A stretch of DNA of 64,000 bases from Paenibacillus tianjinensis. Its GTDB lineage: Bacteria > Bacillota > Bacilli > Paenibacillales > Paenibacillaceae. The number at the start of each line of letters is the position of its first letter. Position 1 is the stretch's first letter. The stretch is taken from NCBI RefSeq assembly GCF_017086365.1, contig NZ_CP070969.1, forward strand, positions 2,356,001-2,420,000, written 5' to 3'. Below the pieces are notes generated by a model. It was not told the DNA's origin and made no database searches. It was given only the letters and a program-made list of their open reading frames with translations. This document shows positions 42,791-50,140 of the stretch, one piece after another. The position numbers and the translations under genes are program-made.

Positions 42791-42853
42791 CCCTTTCAAA
42801 GCTCCCGAAATACTCATGCCTGCATGAGGTTCGGGAGTTTGAAGGGGTTTTTG
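42791..42853 (+). terminator. Rho-independent terminator
   Basis: CTCCCGAA pairs with TTCGGGAG, with outer CCCTTTCAAA / TTTGAAGGGG and inner CATG/CATG pairs, followed by TTTTTG. It closes yjlC-ndh. Confidence 0.88.
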
Positions 42854-42926
42854 TGCAATTTTACATAGTTAATTTCTGGAAATGGATTTAGACTGGGTTG
42901 ATCTGTAGGGTAAAGGAGTGAAAGTG

Positions 42927-43766
42927 ATGAGTGATTCAAGATCGAGGCTAATCGTTGATCTGCAAAGAATTGAGGCCGAAGAATACCAGCTACGTGATGG
43001 TGAAGCATATACGGATTTTATCCACCTCATGCTGGAATATATCGGAGATCCGCAGCCTGAGCTGCGGGATGAGCTGATCTATCCTACATTTTATCAGTGG
43101 ATACTAAAGAAGCGGCTGTTTACCGCAGAGGAGCTGCGCAGCTTCCTGAATGTCTTGCTTGATGAGCAGCATCTGTTCTATGAAATCGGCAGTACGGAGG
43201 ATGACAGCGTATTTACGCGGACATTCTCTGTCCTTCCGGTAGCGCTGATTATGCAGTTGCATATCAAACAGCCGTTTCTCTCTGCGGAGGAATACCGCGC
43301 TTTGAAGGATGCATTGCTCCGCTATTACCGTGAGGAGAAAGACCTGCGCGGATATGTGGAGGACGGCGGATGGGCTCACGCTGCAGCGCATGGTGCGGAT
43401 GCACTGGATGAACTGGTTCAGTGCCCTGAGAGCGGTGAGGAGGTCCAGCTGGAAGTGCTGGAGGCTATCAAAGACATGCTGCAAAATCGGATGTTCCTGT
43501 TCGTAGAGGAAGAGGATGAGCGGATGGCTACGGTTGTGGATACGATGATCGTACAGGGACGCCTGCCCTGGAACAGCATCTCCGGTTGGATCGGCAGCCT
43601 TGGCGATTGTAAGGATTGGCCGCCGGGCCGCAGCCAGCGCATCGCTCAGGTTAACAGTAAAAGCTTCCTGCGCAGCCTTTATTTTCGAAGAGGACGGCAG
43701 GACAGAAGTGAGGCCTTTAAACAGGTGCTTCTTGCTGCAGAAGCTAGTTTGAATCGGTTCTGTTAG
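42927..43766 (+). CDS. DUF2785 family protein
   Basis: A 279-residue helical protein. The DUF2785 hallmark GYVEDGGWAHAAAHGADAL occurs near residue 147, and a second conserved part, EEDERMATVV, near 190. The family has no established function. ATG at 42927 is chosen because AAAGGAG ends 8 bases upstream; GTG at 42918 overlaps that site. It stands alone between the ndh terminator and the SGNH hydrolase gene. Confidence 0.8.
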   Translation: MSDSRSRLIVDLQRIEAEEYQLRDGEAYTDFIHLMLEYIGDPQPELRDELIYPTFYQWILKKRLFTAEELRSFLNVLLDEQHLFYEIGSTEDDSVFTRTFSVLPVALIMQLHIKQPFLSAEEYRALKDALLRYYREEKDLRGYVEDGGWAHAAAHGADALDELVQCPESGEEVQLEVLEAIKDMLQNRMFLFVEEEDERMATVVDTMIVQGRLPWNSISGWIGSLGDCKDWPPGRSQRIAQVNSKSFLRSLYFRRGRQDRSEAFKQVLLAAEASLNRFC

Positions 43767-43876
43767 GTGATTATTTTACTGGTGCCCTAACGATAATAGG
43801 AGATGTTATATTGATTTCCGTTTGATATAATAGGCATGTTTATACTATTAAGCAGTTTTATGGGAGGATTATGTAG

Positions 43877-44506
43877 ATGGGACTCAAGGATAATGATGTT
43901 ATTGTTTTCATCGGTGACAGCATCACTGACTGCGGGCGGAATTATGAAGATGCTTCATCACTGGGTGTCGGTTACGCCCTGATGGTAGCTGCACGCCTCG
44001 GGCTACAGTATCCGGAGAAGAAGCTAGCGTTTTTTAACCGGGGAATCAACGGCAACCGCGTTGTCGATTTGCAGGAACGATGGGATAGGGATTGCCTGCG
44101 TCTGAATCCAACCTGGGTCTCGATTTATATCGGGGTCAACGATACCTGGCGCTATATGGACTCCGGTCAGGAAACGACTGCTGCTCAGTTTGAAGCCGCT
44201 TACCGGGACCTGATTGATCGTACTAAGAAATCCTCGGAGGCCAAGCTGGTGCTAGTTGAGCCGTTCGTGCTGCCGGTGCCGGATGACCGCAAGACATGGC
44301 GCCGGGATCTTGATCCGAAAATCCATGTTGTGCGTGAATTAGCGCGTGAATACGGTGCGCTGCTAGTACCGCTTGACGGCTTGTTCGCGGCCGCTTCGAT
44401 GAAGGCAGAGCCTGCTTTCTGGGCAGGCGATGGTGTTCACCCTTCACCGGCAGGCCATGCCCTTATTGCTGATGCCTGGCTGAAGGCTGTAGGCGTGATT
44501 AATTAG
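43877..44506 (+). CDS. SGNH/GDSL-type esterase
   Basis: A 209-residue cytosolic hydrolase. FIGDSITDCGRN near 13-24 holds the nucleophilic Ser. NRGINGNRV near 57 and YIGVNDTW near 83 give the oxyanion Gly and Asn, and DGVHPSPAGH near 185-194 the catalytic Asp-x-x-His pair. No signal peptide is visible. Related enzymes deacetylate sugars or lipids; the GxND block is like rhamnogalacturonan acetylesterase relatives. A GGGAGG site precedes the ATG and a clear terminator follows. Confidence 0.9.
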   Translation: MGLKDNDVIVFIGDSITDCGRNYEDASSLGVGYALMVAARLGLQYPEKKLAFFNRGINGNRVVDLQERWDRDCLRLNPTWVSIYIGVNDTWRYMDSGQETTAAQFEAAYRDLIDRTKKSSEAKLVLVEPFVLPVPDDRKTWRRDLDPKIHVVRELAREYGALLVPLDGLFAAASMKAEPAFWAGDGVHPSPAGHALIADAWLKAVGVIN

Positions 44507-44528
44507 CTCATATCATGCCTTCCGGTTT

Positions 44529-44567
44529 AAGACCGATCCGTTAATATGCTGCGGAACGGTCTTTTTT
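44529..44567 (+). terminator. Rho-independent terminator
   Basis: AAGACCG..CCG pairs with CGG..CGGTCTT across an eleven-base loop, followed by TTTTTTA. It ends the SGNH hydrolase gene. Confidence 0.88.
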
Positions 44568-44622
44568 ATATTTTATTAAAGGTACATAGTGCTTTGCATT
44601 TTATTCTCCTTATAGACACTGG

Positions 44623-44628
44623 TATAAT
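44623..44628 (+). promoter_or_regulatory. -10 box of the lipoprotein gene
   Basis: TATAAT at 44623-44628 with no clear -35. Transcription should start near 44635, only about 6 bases before the first ATG (44641). This bears on the choice of start for the following gene. Confidence 0.5.
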
Positions 44629-44661
44629 TGAAAGATACATATGGATTTGGAGGTGGAACCC

Positions 44662-45657
44662 ATCAGGCGGTTACTGGTTGTTTTGCCATTATTGCTGATC
44701 GTTTTATTAACCGGCTGCCAGAATGCTTACGGATTCATTAATGCAAGATGGATTACGGATATTTACCTTGAATATATTCCTCTGGATCGTGAGCAGAAGG
44801 AGGCGCCTTTTGAATCCAAAACGTTTACGGATGTCTTGTTTATCAAGGACATGGCGGACGCCATGAACAAAAGTAAGCGAATTCCGGGGGATCTGGATTA
44901 CGATTACGATTTCAGAATGAAACTGACCTTTGGCGACGGCTATACAGAGGAGTATATTGTGAATTTGGGAAGAGATTCAGGAAATCCGGGCTTGCTGCTG
45001 TCAGCGGAACGCAGCAGCACCGTGTACACTATACCTGTCGAATATGCCGACCGGCTGAGGACGGCTATCTTTGTCGGAGGAGATCAGACTGCTGCGGATG
45101 CAGAAGTGGCGAAGGTCACTTTAGACAGCCCGTTCACCCTTTCCCGGAATCCGCTGCCCCAGGTGACAGGGCGGCCCGAATTTTTAAACATGGAGCTGAT
45201 TGACGGCAAGTACAGCGAAGATTGGACCGCGCTTTCCCCCATTGCTGGGAGAAAATGGAGCGGGCAGTTCCGGCTGACCGTTACGGGAGAACAGGGAGAT
45301 ATTTTAAGCACTTATCCCCTGAGCAGACAGTATAGGGAAACTTTAGAGTTCGGCAGCTTTTTCCAGATTGAATTCGGTGATTACAACGGCGATGGCAATC
45401 CGGATTTTACGATTGGACAGTATGGTTCCAGTAACGGAAATGTATTCAAGCTGTTCACTCTGAACATAGACCGTTCGATTGAGGAACTGCCGATCAACCG
45501 GACACCCGAGCTATTTGTCAGCGCTTCAGGGAGATATTCCGTGAAGCTGACGGAAACCGAAGGGGGCTTCAAAGTAAGCCAATATAATAATTCGCTCGGT
45601 AAGCAGGTGGAAATTACATACCGCTGGATTGGTTCAGCTTTTCAAAAAGTTCAATAA
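44662..45657 (+). CDS. Putative lipoprotein with VCBS-like region (apparent ATC start)
   Basis: About 331 residues when read from ATC at 44662, where it begins as a clean lipoprotein signal: two Arg, LLVVLPLLLIVLLTGC with the lipidated Cys near residue 19. TTGGAGG at 44647-44653 lies 8 bases before this ATC. ATG at 44641 has no ribosome site and would add seven mostly acidic residues before the signal. The mature part is unknown; GDYNGDGNPDFTIGQYG near 250 is a calcium-loop-like FG-GAP/VCBS motif. It should be on the outer membrane face. Start codon use is uncertain (ATC, or leaderless ATG). Confidence 0.75.
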   Translation: MRRLLVVLPLLLIVLLTGCQNAYGFINARWITDIYLEYIPLDREQKEAPFESKTFTDVLFIKDMADAMNKSKRIPGDLDYDYDFRMKLTFGDGYTEEYIVNLGRDSGNPGLLLSAERSSTVYTIPVEYADRLRTAIFVGGDQTAADAEVAKVTLDSPFTLSRNPLPQVTGRPEFLNMELIDGKYSEDWTALSPIAGRKWSGQFRLTVTGEQGDILSTYPLSRQYRETLEFGSFFQIEFGDYNGDGNPDFTIGQYGSSNGNVFKLFTLNIDRSIEELPINRTPELFVSASGRYSVKLTETEGGFKVSQYNNSLGKQVEITYRWIGSAFQKVQ

Positions 45658-45696
45658 GCCGTGGACTGCCTTATAAAACAACGGATGGGGATGTCT

Positions 45697-46449
45697 ATGT
45701 ACAACGTAATTGCAGTAATCTCAGATATCCATAGCAACAGGCTTGCTCTTGAGGCTGTTCTGCAGGATTTAGAGAGCCGGAATGCAGACCTCATCGTGAA
45801 TCTGGGCGACACACTGTTTGGCCCTATAGATCCGGTGGGTACAGCAACCCTGCTGATGGAGCAGCCGGAAATTGTGAATATAATGGGCAACTGCGATGAA
45901 ATTCTGCTGCAGGAAAGAAGCGATTCGCTTACATACAAGCAGGTGAAGCCGCTGCTTAGTACTGCCGAGGAAGAATGGATTTCCTCTTTCCGGGGGACTT
46001 GGAGCTATGATGAGCTGCTGTTCTGCCATGGTACGCCTTGGAACAATGGCCGTTATCTGCTGGAGCAGGTCCAGCTGGATGGCACTGTGGTTTATAAGCA
46101 GCCGATAGCGCTGGCAGCAGAGCTGCAGGGGATAACGGAAAGAATTATTTTTTGCGGACACAGCCATGTATTTCAATCCATCGATTTACCTGGCGGGAAG
46201 AAGGCAGTCAATGCGGGAAGTGTCGGTTTGCCGGCCTATGAAGATGAAGCGCCATATCCCCATGTGATGGAGTCAGGCACCAACTTCGCCAGTTACTGTC
46301 TGTGCTGGAGAAGCGAGGGACCGAACAGCTGGACTATCCAGCATAGGTTGGTGGAGTATGACTGGGAAGCTGCTGCCGCAATGGCGGACAGCAAGGGGCG
46401 AAACGATTATGCGGTTGCCATCAGAAACGGCCGGATGAGCCGGGTATAG
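45697..46449 (+). CDS. Calcineurin-like metallophosphoesterase (YfcE/MJ0936 type)
   Basis: A 250-residue phosphoesterase. Metal-binding blocks are ISDIHSN at about 8-14, NLGDTLFGP near 37, MGNCDE near 65, FCHGTPW near 112 and CGHSHV near 157. This is the compact two-metal fold of small phosphodiesterases acting on cyclic or linker phosphates. ATG at 45697 is chosen because GGATGGGG stands 6 bases before it; in-frame ATG codons at 45685 and 45691 are too close. The lipoprotein gene ends 39 bases before it, so both may share a transcript. Confidence 0.88.
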   Translation: MYNVIAVISDIHSNRLALEAVLQDLESRNADLIVNLGDTLFGPIDPVGTATLLMEQPEIVNIMGNCDEILLQERSDSLTYKQVKPLLSTAEEEWISSFRGTWSYDELLFCHGTPWNNGRYLLEQVQLDGTVVYKQPIALAAELQGITERIIFCGHSHVFQSIDLPGGKKAVNAGSVGLPAYEDEAPYPHVMESGTNFASYCLCWRSEGPNSWTIQHRLVEYDWEAAAAMADSKGRNDYAVAIRNGRMSRV

Positions 46450-46539
46450 GCACTACTGTAATGTGCAGGGTATATATTAAATCATAGATGCAGCTGGTGG
46501 AATCCGTCACGGATACCGGCGCGAGAGGGAAGTGGACAG

Positions 46540-47286
46540 ATGACGAGTGATACAGCAGAAGATTTGCAAGGTCTGAAAGAGGCGGGAAAAGTGGTCGGTT
46601 ATACGATTGCGGAGATGAAGCGCAGAGTCGTTCCCGGTATGACAACGGCAGAGCTTGATCAGGTCGGTGCAGAGATATTGGAGCATTTTGGCGCAAAATC
46701 TGCTCCTAAAGTGACTTATAATTTTCCGGGCAGCACCTGTATCAGTATCAATGAAGAGGTGGCTCATGGCATTCCGGGTCCCAGAGTCATTCAGCCTGGA
46801 GATCTGATCAATATTGATGTTTCTGCTGTGCTGAACGGCTATTACGGGGATGCGGGGGTTTCCTTTCAGCTGCCTCCGTACGATGAGAAACTTATCCGCT
46901 TGTGCCGCAGCACCGAGGAGACGATGATGAATGTGATCAACCATCTCCGTGCAGGCATGAAAGTAAATGAGATCGGCCGGGTGATGGAAATGGAAGCACG
47001 CAAACGCGGCTACAAGGTAATCCGCAATCTCTGCAGCCACGGGATCGGTAAATCCCTGCATGAGAAGCCTTTCGAAATCCTGCCTTTCTATAATCCGCGT
47101 GAAACTACAGTGCTTAAGGAAGGGCAGGTGATCACGGTCGAACCTTTCCTGTCAACCGGGGCGGATTTTGCGGAGCAGCAGAGCGACGGGTGGACCTTGA
47201 GTGTCAAAGGTGGCAGCCGGGTTGCCCAGTTTGAGCATACGATTATCGTGACAAAAGGCAAACCGATAATTCTGACAAGTGCATAG
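46540..47286 (+). CDS. map: Methionine aminopeptidase, type I
   Basis: A 248-residue enzyme that removes the initiator Met from nascent proteins. All five metal ligands are visible: Asp in NIDVSA near 90, Asp in YGDAGVS near 101, His in SHGIGKS near 168, Glu in TVEPFLS near 201 and Glu in QFEHTII near 232. His in VAHGIPG near 74 is the substrate-contact residue. There is no N-terminal zinc extension. It is not in the usual ribosomal-protein cluster next to secY/adk, so it is probably a second copy. The start follows AGAGGGAAGTGG. Confidence 0.93.
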   Translation: MTSDTAEDLQGLKEAGKVVGYTIAEMKRRVVPGMTTAELDQVGAEILEHFGAKSAPKVTYNFPGSTCISINEEVAHGIPGPRVIQPGDLINIDVSAVLNGYYGDAGVSFQLPPYDEKLIRLCRSTEETMMNVINHLRAGMKVNEIGRVMEMEARKRGYKVIRNLCSHGIGKSLHEKPFEILPFYNPRETTVLKEGQVITVEPFLSTGADFAEQQSDGWTLSVKGGSRVAQFEHTIIVTKGKPIILTSA

Positions 47287-47334
47287 GCAGCCGTTCTCAA
47301 TAGTTGTATCCTCAGACTTCATTTAAGTAAACGG

Positions 47335-47377
47335 AGGCTGTTCCAAACTGCCATCACATGGCGATCAGGAGCAGCCT
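47335..47377 (+). terminator. Hairpin after the methionine aminopeptidase gene
   Basis: GGCTG..TCC..GCCAT pairs with ATGGC..GGA..CAGCC, interrupted by small loops. Only a weak T run (TATTTGTT) follows, so termination is likely but not strong. Confidence 0.5.
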
Positions 47378-47514
47378 ATTTGTTATTGGACAGGATGGCA
47401 CGGCGGGCGTGTATTTTGCAAAATATTCCTGTTTTGTGACGCGTTTAACCGAACTCCTGGCTTCTTTACGCTAGTGTAGAACTGTTACGGTTAAACAAAC
47501 TGGAGGGATTGGAT

Positions 47515-47835
47515 ATGGAAGATTCGCCGCAAGTCAGTAATTCGTTTATGACGTTCATGAAGGAAGCGCCAGAGCAGCAGCAGGCCTGGATGGAAGCGGT
47601 TCACAAGCTCGATGCCGCAAGCAGGCTTGATCCCAAGACGGAAGAAATTGCCTATATTGCCGTCTTAGCTGCAGTTCGGCTGGAGAGCGGTTTGCCGTTT
47701 CATGTGAAGCATGCCAAACAGCTTGGGGCTACGCGGGAGGAGATTATTAGTGCTGTACTGCTGGGTCTTCCGGCTGCGGGAAATGTGGTGGTGCAGGCGC
47801 TGCCGGCTGCTTTGCAGGCTTATGATTCAGAGTGA
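47515..47835 (+). CDS. Carboxymuconolactone decarboxylase-like protein without active-site cysteines
   Basis: A 106-residue protein of the AhpD/carboxymuconolactone decarboxylase fold. LDPKTEEIAYIAVLAAVRLESGLPFHVKHAKQLG contains the family core (cited in parts: TEEIAYIAVLAA and FHVKHAKQLG). Where AhpD has a C-x-x-C pair this one has no Cys, but it keeps the trailing His, so it is not a peroxidase reductant of the AhpD type. The activity is unknown. ATG at 47515 has GGAGGG 7 bases before it. A DJ-1-family gene follows 39 bases later. Confidence 0.82.
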   Translation: MEDSPQVSNSFMTFMKEAPEQQQAWMEAVHKLDAASRLDPKTEEIAYIAVLAAVRLESGLPFHVKHAKQLGATREEIISAVLLGLPAAGNVVVQALPAALQAYDSE

Positions 47836-47874
47836 TGAACAGCAATTTGTCCGCAAGAGAAGGGAGGAGACCCG

Positions 47875-48459
47875 GTGAAGCTCGCCTTTATTCTTTTTGA
47901 CGGGATGACATTTCTGGATTTCTCCGGTTTCTATGATGTGATCCGCAGGCTGGGACAATCCGATACTGGAAAAGGTCTGGAATGGGATATATGCGGCATT
48001 ACGGATGAGGTCACTGATGAGATGGGTCTGACAATGAAAATCAGCCGTGTAATGCCGGATTTATCGGCATATGATCTGGTTTTTGTGCCGGGCGGACTCG
48101 GAACAAGGAAGCTCCGTCATGACGAAGTATTCATAAACTGGCTGCGCGGTGCAGCAGCAGCTCCTTATAAAGTATCCGTGTGCACAGGTTCGCTGCTGCT
48201 GGGTGCCGCTGGTTTCTTGCACGGGTCCAGCGCTACAACACATCCCTCTGCTTACGATTTGCTGGAGCCTTACTGCCGAAGTGTAATAAAAGCGCGTATC
48301 GTTCAGGATGGCAACGTTATAACTGGCGGCGGGGTATCGGCTTCAATCGATCTGGGCTTGTATCTACTGTCGCTGCTGGCAGGAGAAGAGGCAATGCTGG
48401 CTGTAAAGCAGCAGATTGACTATCCATATATTATTGAAGGTATAGTTAAGAAACAATAA
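47875..48459 (+). CDS. DJ-1/PfpI family protein
   Basis: A 194-residue class I glutamine-amidotransferase-like protein. The nucleophile elbow is VCTGSLLLGAAG near residues 102-113 with Cys near 103. ATTHPSAYDLL follows near 122, resembling isonitrile hydratase and AraC-type amidase N-domains. PGGLGTRK near 73 completes the oxyanion region. It may be a chaperone-like or hydrolytic stress protein. The GTG start follows GGGAGG at 8 bases. It is probably co-transcribed with the preceding AhpD-like gene and the HEAT-like gene behind it. Confidence 0.87.
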   Translation: MKLAFILFDGMTFLDFSGFYDVIRRLGQSDTGKGLEWDICGITDEVTDEMGLTMKISRVMPDLSAYDLVFVPGGLGTRKLRHDEVFINWLRGAAAAPYKVSVCTGSLLLGAAGFLHGSSATTHPSAYDLLEPYCRSVIKARIVQDGNVITGGGVSASIDLGLYLLSLLAGEEAMLAVKQQIDYPYIIEGIVKKQ

Positions 48460-48486
48460 AGTGTGCCAGAGAGGGGGTTATCAGGG

Positions 48487-49275
48487 ATGTGTGGAAGACA
48501 GGCGGAGACATTACAGTTTCAGCAGTGGATTGAGAACCGGGAGCATTGGCCGCTACTGGAGGGCCATATGCATAACAACAGCGGGCTGCCCGGACCGCGT
48601 GCCAATCTGGAGCTGGCAGCAGGCTTTGCGCAATATTTTGCAGATGCAGACATACCGGATACAGCCTGGGCGCTGCTGTGTTCCTGGGTAGATGCTCCTG
48701 GTGAATTTCTGCCGTTCTGTGCAGTTCAGGCCTGCGGGGCCCATTACGCTAATGCAGATGAAGAGCGCCGGTGTCTGGTGGAGAGCATGCTAAAAGCGGC
48801 GATGAATGATGCTAGGTGGCGGGTTCGCGAGGCGGCTGCGATCGGACTGCAAAGCATAGGGGAGTCCGATTTCAGGCTTCTAGCGGATCTGCTTGACGGC
48901 TGGAGGAAAGATGCGGCTCTTCTGGAGCAACGGGCTTTTGTCGCTGCCCTTGCCCATCCGCCGCTGCTCAAAAACCGTAACCATGTGCTATACGCTCTAG
49001 ACTTGGCAGCTGAAATTACGGACGGTATCCTGCATGGAGCTGTTAAGGATTGCGAGCCTGAGCATTTCCGGGTGTTGTCCAGAGGTCTGGAGTATAGCCT
49101 CAGCCTCTTTGCGGCCGCTGAACCAGAAGAAGGTTTTGCCCTGCTGCGCAGACTGGCGGAGAGCGGGGATGTTCGGATGATAAGGATTGTGAAATGTAAT
49201 CTGGGCAAAACCCGGCTCAGCAAAAAACACCCTGACCGGGTCCGTGAGCTGCTAGCAGGATTGACAACGGTTTAA
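48487..49275 (+). CDS. HEAT-repeat-like protein of unknown function
   Basis: A 262-residue, wholly helical protein. Paired helices such as ARWRVREAAAIGLQSIG and DVRMIRIVKCNLGKTRL are HEAT-like units. Such repeats bind partners and carry no catalytic site here. ATG at 48487 lies 8 bases after GAGGGGG; an in-frame GTG at 48463 lacks a ribosome site. The gene's last codons contain the -35 box of the Rrf2 gene behind it. Confidence 0.72.
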   Translation: MCGRQAETLQFQQWIENREHWPLLEGHMHNNSGLPGPRANLELAAGFAQYFADADIPDTAWALLCSWVDAPGEFLPFCAVQACGAHYANADEERRCLVESMLKAAMNDARWRVREAAAIGLQSIGESDFRLLADLLDGWRKDAALLEQRAFVAALAHPPLLKNRNHVLYALDLAAEITDGILHGAVKDCEPEHFRVLSRGLEYSLSLFAAAEPEEGFALLRRLAESGDVRMIRIVKCNLGKTRLSKKHPDRVRELLAGLTTV

Positions 49276-49296
49276 AATGTAACTATTATTGTTGCA
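49261..49296 (+). promoter_or_regulatory. Rrf2 gene promoter with self-operator
   Basis: TTGACA at 49261-49266, 17 bases, TATTAT at 49284-49289: a near-ideal vegetative promoter. TGTAAC-N7-GTTGCA at 49278-49296 covers the -10 box and the start point and is a palindrome with one mismatch. The same palindrome is found perfect at 51231 before the CatE-like gene. Confidence 0.7.
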
Positions 49297-49339
49297 TCTA
49301 CAGCTTTTTTTGTCTGAAGGCTCCAAAGGAGAGATACCC

Positions 49340-49762
49340 ATGAATATCAGCACCCGGTTTGCGGTCGCTATTCATATTTTGACTTTAATTGACAGTAATA
49401 AAGAAGGCAAAAGCACCTCAGAGTGGATTGCCGGCAGTGTGAATACCAATCCGGTCGTCATCCGCAGGTTAACAGGAATGCTGCACAAAGCAGGCCTGGT
49501 GGATGTCCGTCCTGGTGTAGCCGGAGCGAAGCTAACACGCAGTGCTGCGGAAATTACGCTGCTGCAGATTTATAGAGCCGTAAATGCAGTGGAGGAAGAC
49601 AGTTTATTTTCCTTGCATGATCATCCGAATCCTGACTGTCCTGTAGGCAAGAATATTGCTGGTGCCATTGTGCCGGTCTTCTCGCTGGCCCAGAAAGCGA
49701 TGGAGAATGTGCTGCAGGAAGTTACATTGGATCAGATTGTGAACCAGATTCCTGTGGTCTAG
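49340..49762 (+). CDS. Rrf2 family regulator (YwnA-like)
   Basis: A 140-residue Rrf2-type winged-helix repressor. RFAVAIHILTLI near the start and NPVVIRRLTGMLHKAGLVDV near 38-57 are the DNA-binding part. The C-terminal dimer part carries a single Cys (HPNPDCPVG) where [2Fe-2S] members such as NsrR and IscR have three. It therefore resembles thiol or ligand sensors like YwnA and CymR rather than cluster proteins. The start follows AAGGAGAG. A near-palindrome overlies its own promoter and recurs before the CatE-like gene at 51335, which makes that gene its best candidate target. Confidence 0.88.
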   Translation: MNISTRFAVAIHILTLIDSNKEGKSTSEWIAGSVNTNPVVIRRLTGMLHKAGLVDVRPGVAGAKLTRSAAEITLLQIYRAVNAVEEDSLFSLHDHPNPDCPVGKNIAGAIVPVFSLAQKAMENVLQEVTLDQIVNQIPVV

Positions 49763-49785
49763 TTATAAACTATGTTCAGCCCAAA

Positions 49786-49840
49786 TTTAAGAAAGCTTTC
49801 AGCAGGATTTTATCTGCTTTTAAGGTTCGGGGAGTATAGT
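49786..49840 (+). promoter_or_regulatory. Response-regulator-type promoter 1 (small RNA unit 1)
   Basis: Hexamers TTTAAG (49786), TTTCAG (49797), TTTTAT (49808) and TTTAAG (49819) stand in exact 11-base register. Ten bases after the last one is TATAGT (49835-49840). No -35 box exists. The layout matches that at 19597 and 49934. Confidence 0.65.
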
Positions 49841-49846
49841 TAAGGT

Positions 49847-49906
49847 CTCCACCCCCAGTGGATACATTTGTAGTCGGATCCTGCCGTGCCTCGGCGGGAT
49901 CCTTTT
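49847..49906 (+). ncRNA. Predicted small RNA 1
   Basis: Expected transcript of about 60 bases from near 49847. It begins with a C-rich stretch (CTCCACCCCCAG), then a short A/T-rich linker, then the terminator hairpin at 49876. No start codon with a ribosome site lies within. The C-rich stretch could pair with ribosome sites of target mRNAs, as in several Gram-positive small RNAs. It aligns with the second unit around ACCCCC and the hairpin. Confidence 0.5.
49876..49906 (+). terminator. Terminator of small RNA unit 1
   Basis: GGATCCTGCCG pairs with CGGCGGGATCC around TGCCT with one T-G pair, followed by TTTTG. Confidence 0.88.
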
Positions 49907-49933
49907 GTTGTTCGCCTGGCAGTATCCGTCCAA

Positions 49934-49988
49934 ATTCAGCAAACCTTTATGTCCTTTTCATCTTTATTTAAGCTTCGGGCGTTATAGT
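49934..49988 (+). promoter_or_regulatory. Response-regulator-type promoter 2 (small RNA unit 2)
   Basis: Hexamers ATTCAG (49934), CTTTAT (49945), TTTCAT (49956) and TTTAAG (49967) are each 11 bases apart. Ten bases after the last is TATAGT (49983-49988). The segment TTTAAG-C-TTCGGG before the -10 is nearly identical to unit 1 (TTTAAG-G-TTCGGG). Confidence 0.65.
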
Positions 49989-49994
49989 AATCAC

Positions 49995-50053
49995 ATGACC
50001 CCCCCTTATAATAGACTTTGGCCCTGCCGGACGCCGGCAGGGCTACTTTTTTG
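49995..50053 (+). ncRNA. Predicted small RNA 2
   Basis: Expected transcript of about 60 bases from near 49995. It has seven consecutive C after GA (ACCCCCCC), then an A/T-rich linker and the terminator hairpin at 50020. It is the second member of a tandem pair with unit 1. There is no coding potential. Confidence 0.5.
50020..50053 (+). terminator. Terminator of small RNA unit 2
   Basis: GCCCTGCCGG pairs perfectly with CCGGCAGGGC around ACG, followed by TACTTTTTT. Confidence 0.92.
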
Positions 50054-50140
50054 CTATGAGCGCCGCTCCTTTACACAATATTCCAGTTAAATTAGACTGA
50101 CAATAAGGACCATATGCTTTATTTAAAAGGAGTGATTACT

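Larger units (their letters stand above)
49763..50140. other. Intergenic region with two tandem small-RNA units
   Basis: A 378-base gap between the Rrf2 gene and the acetyltransferase gene. It holds no reading frame but two head-to-tail modules of repeat promoter, short transcript and terminator, which are listed separately. Confidence 0.85.
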
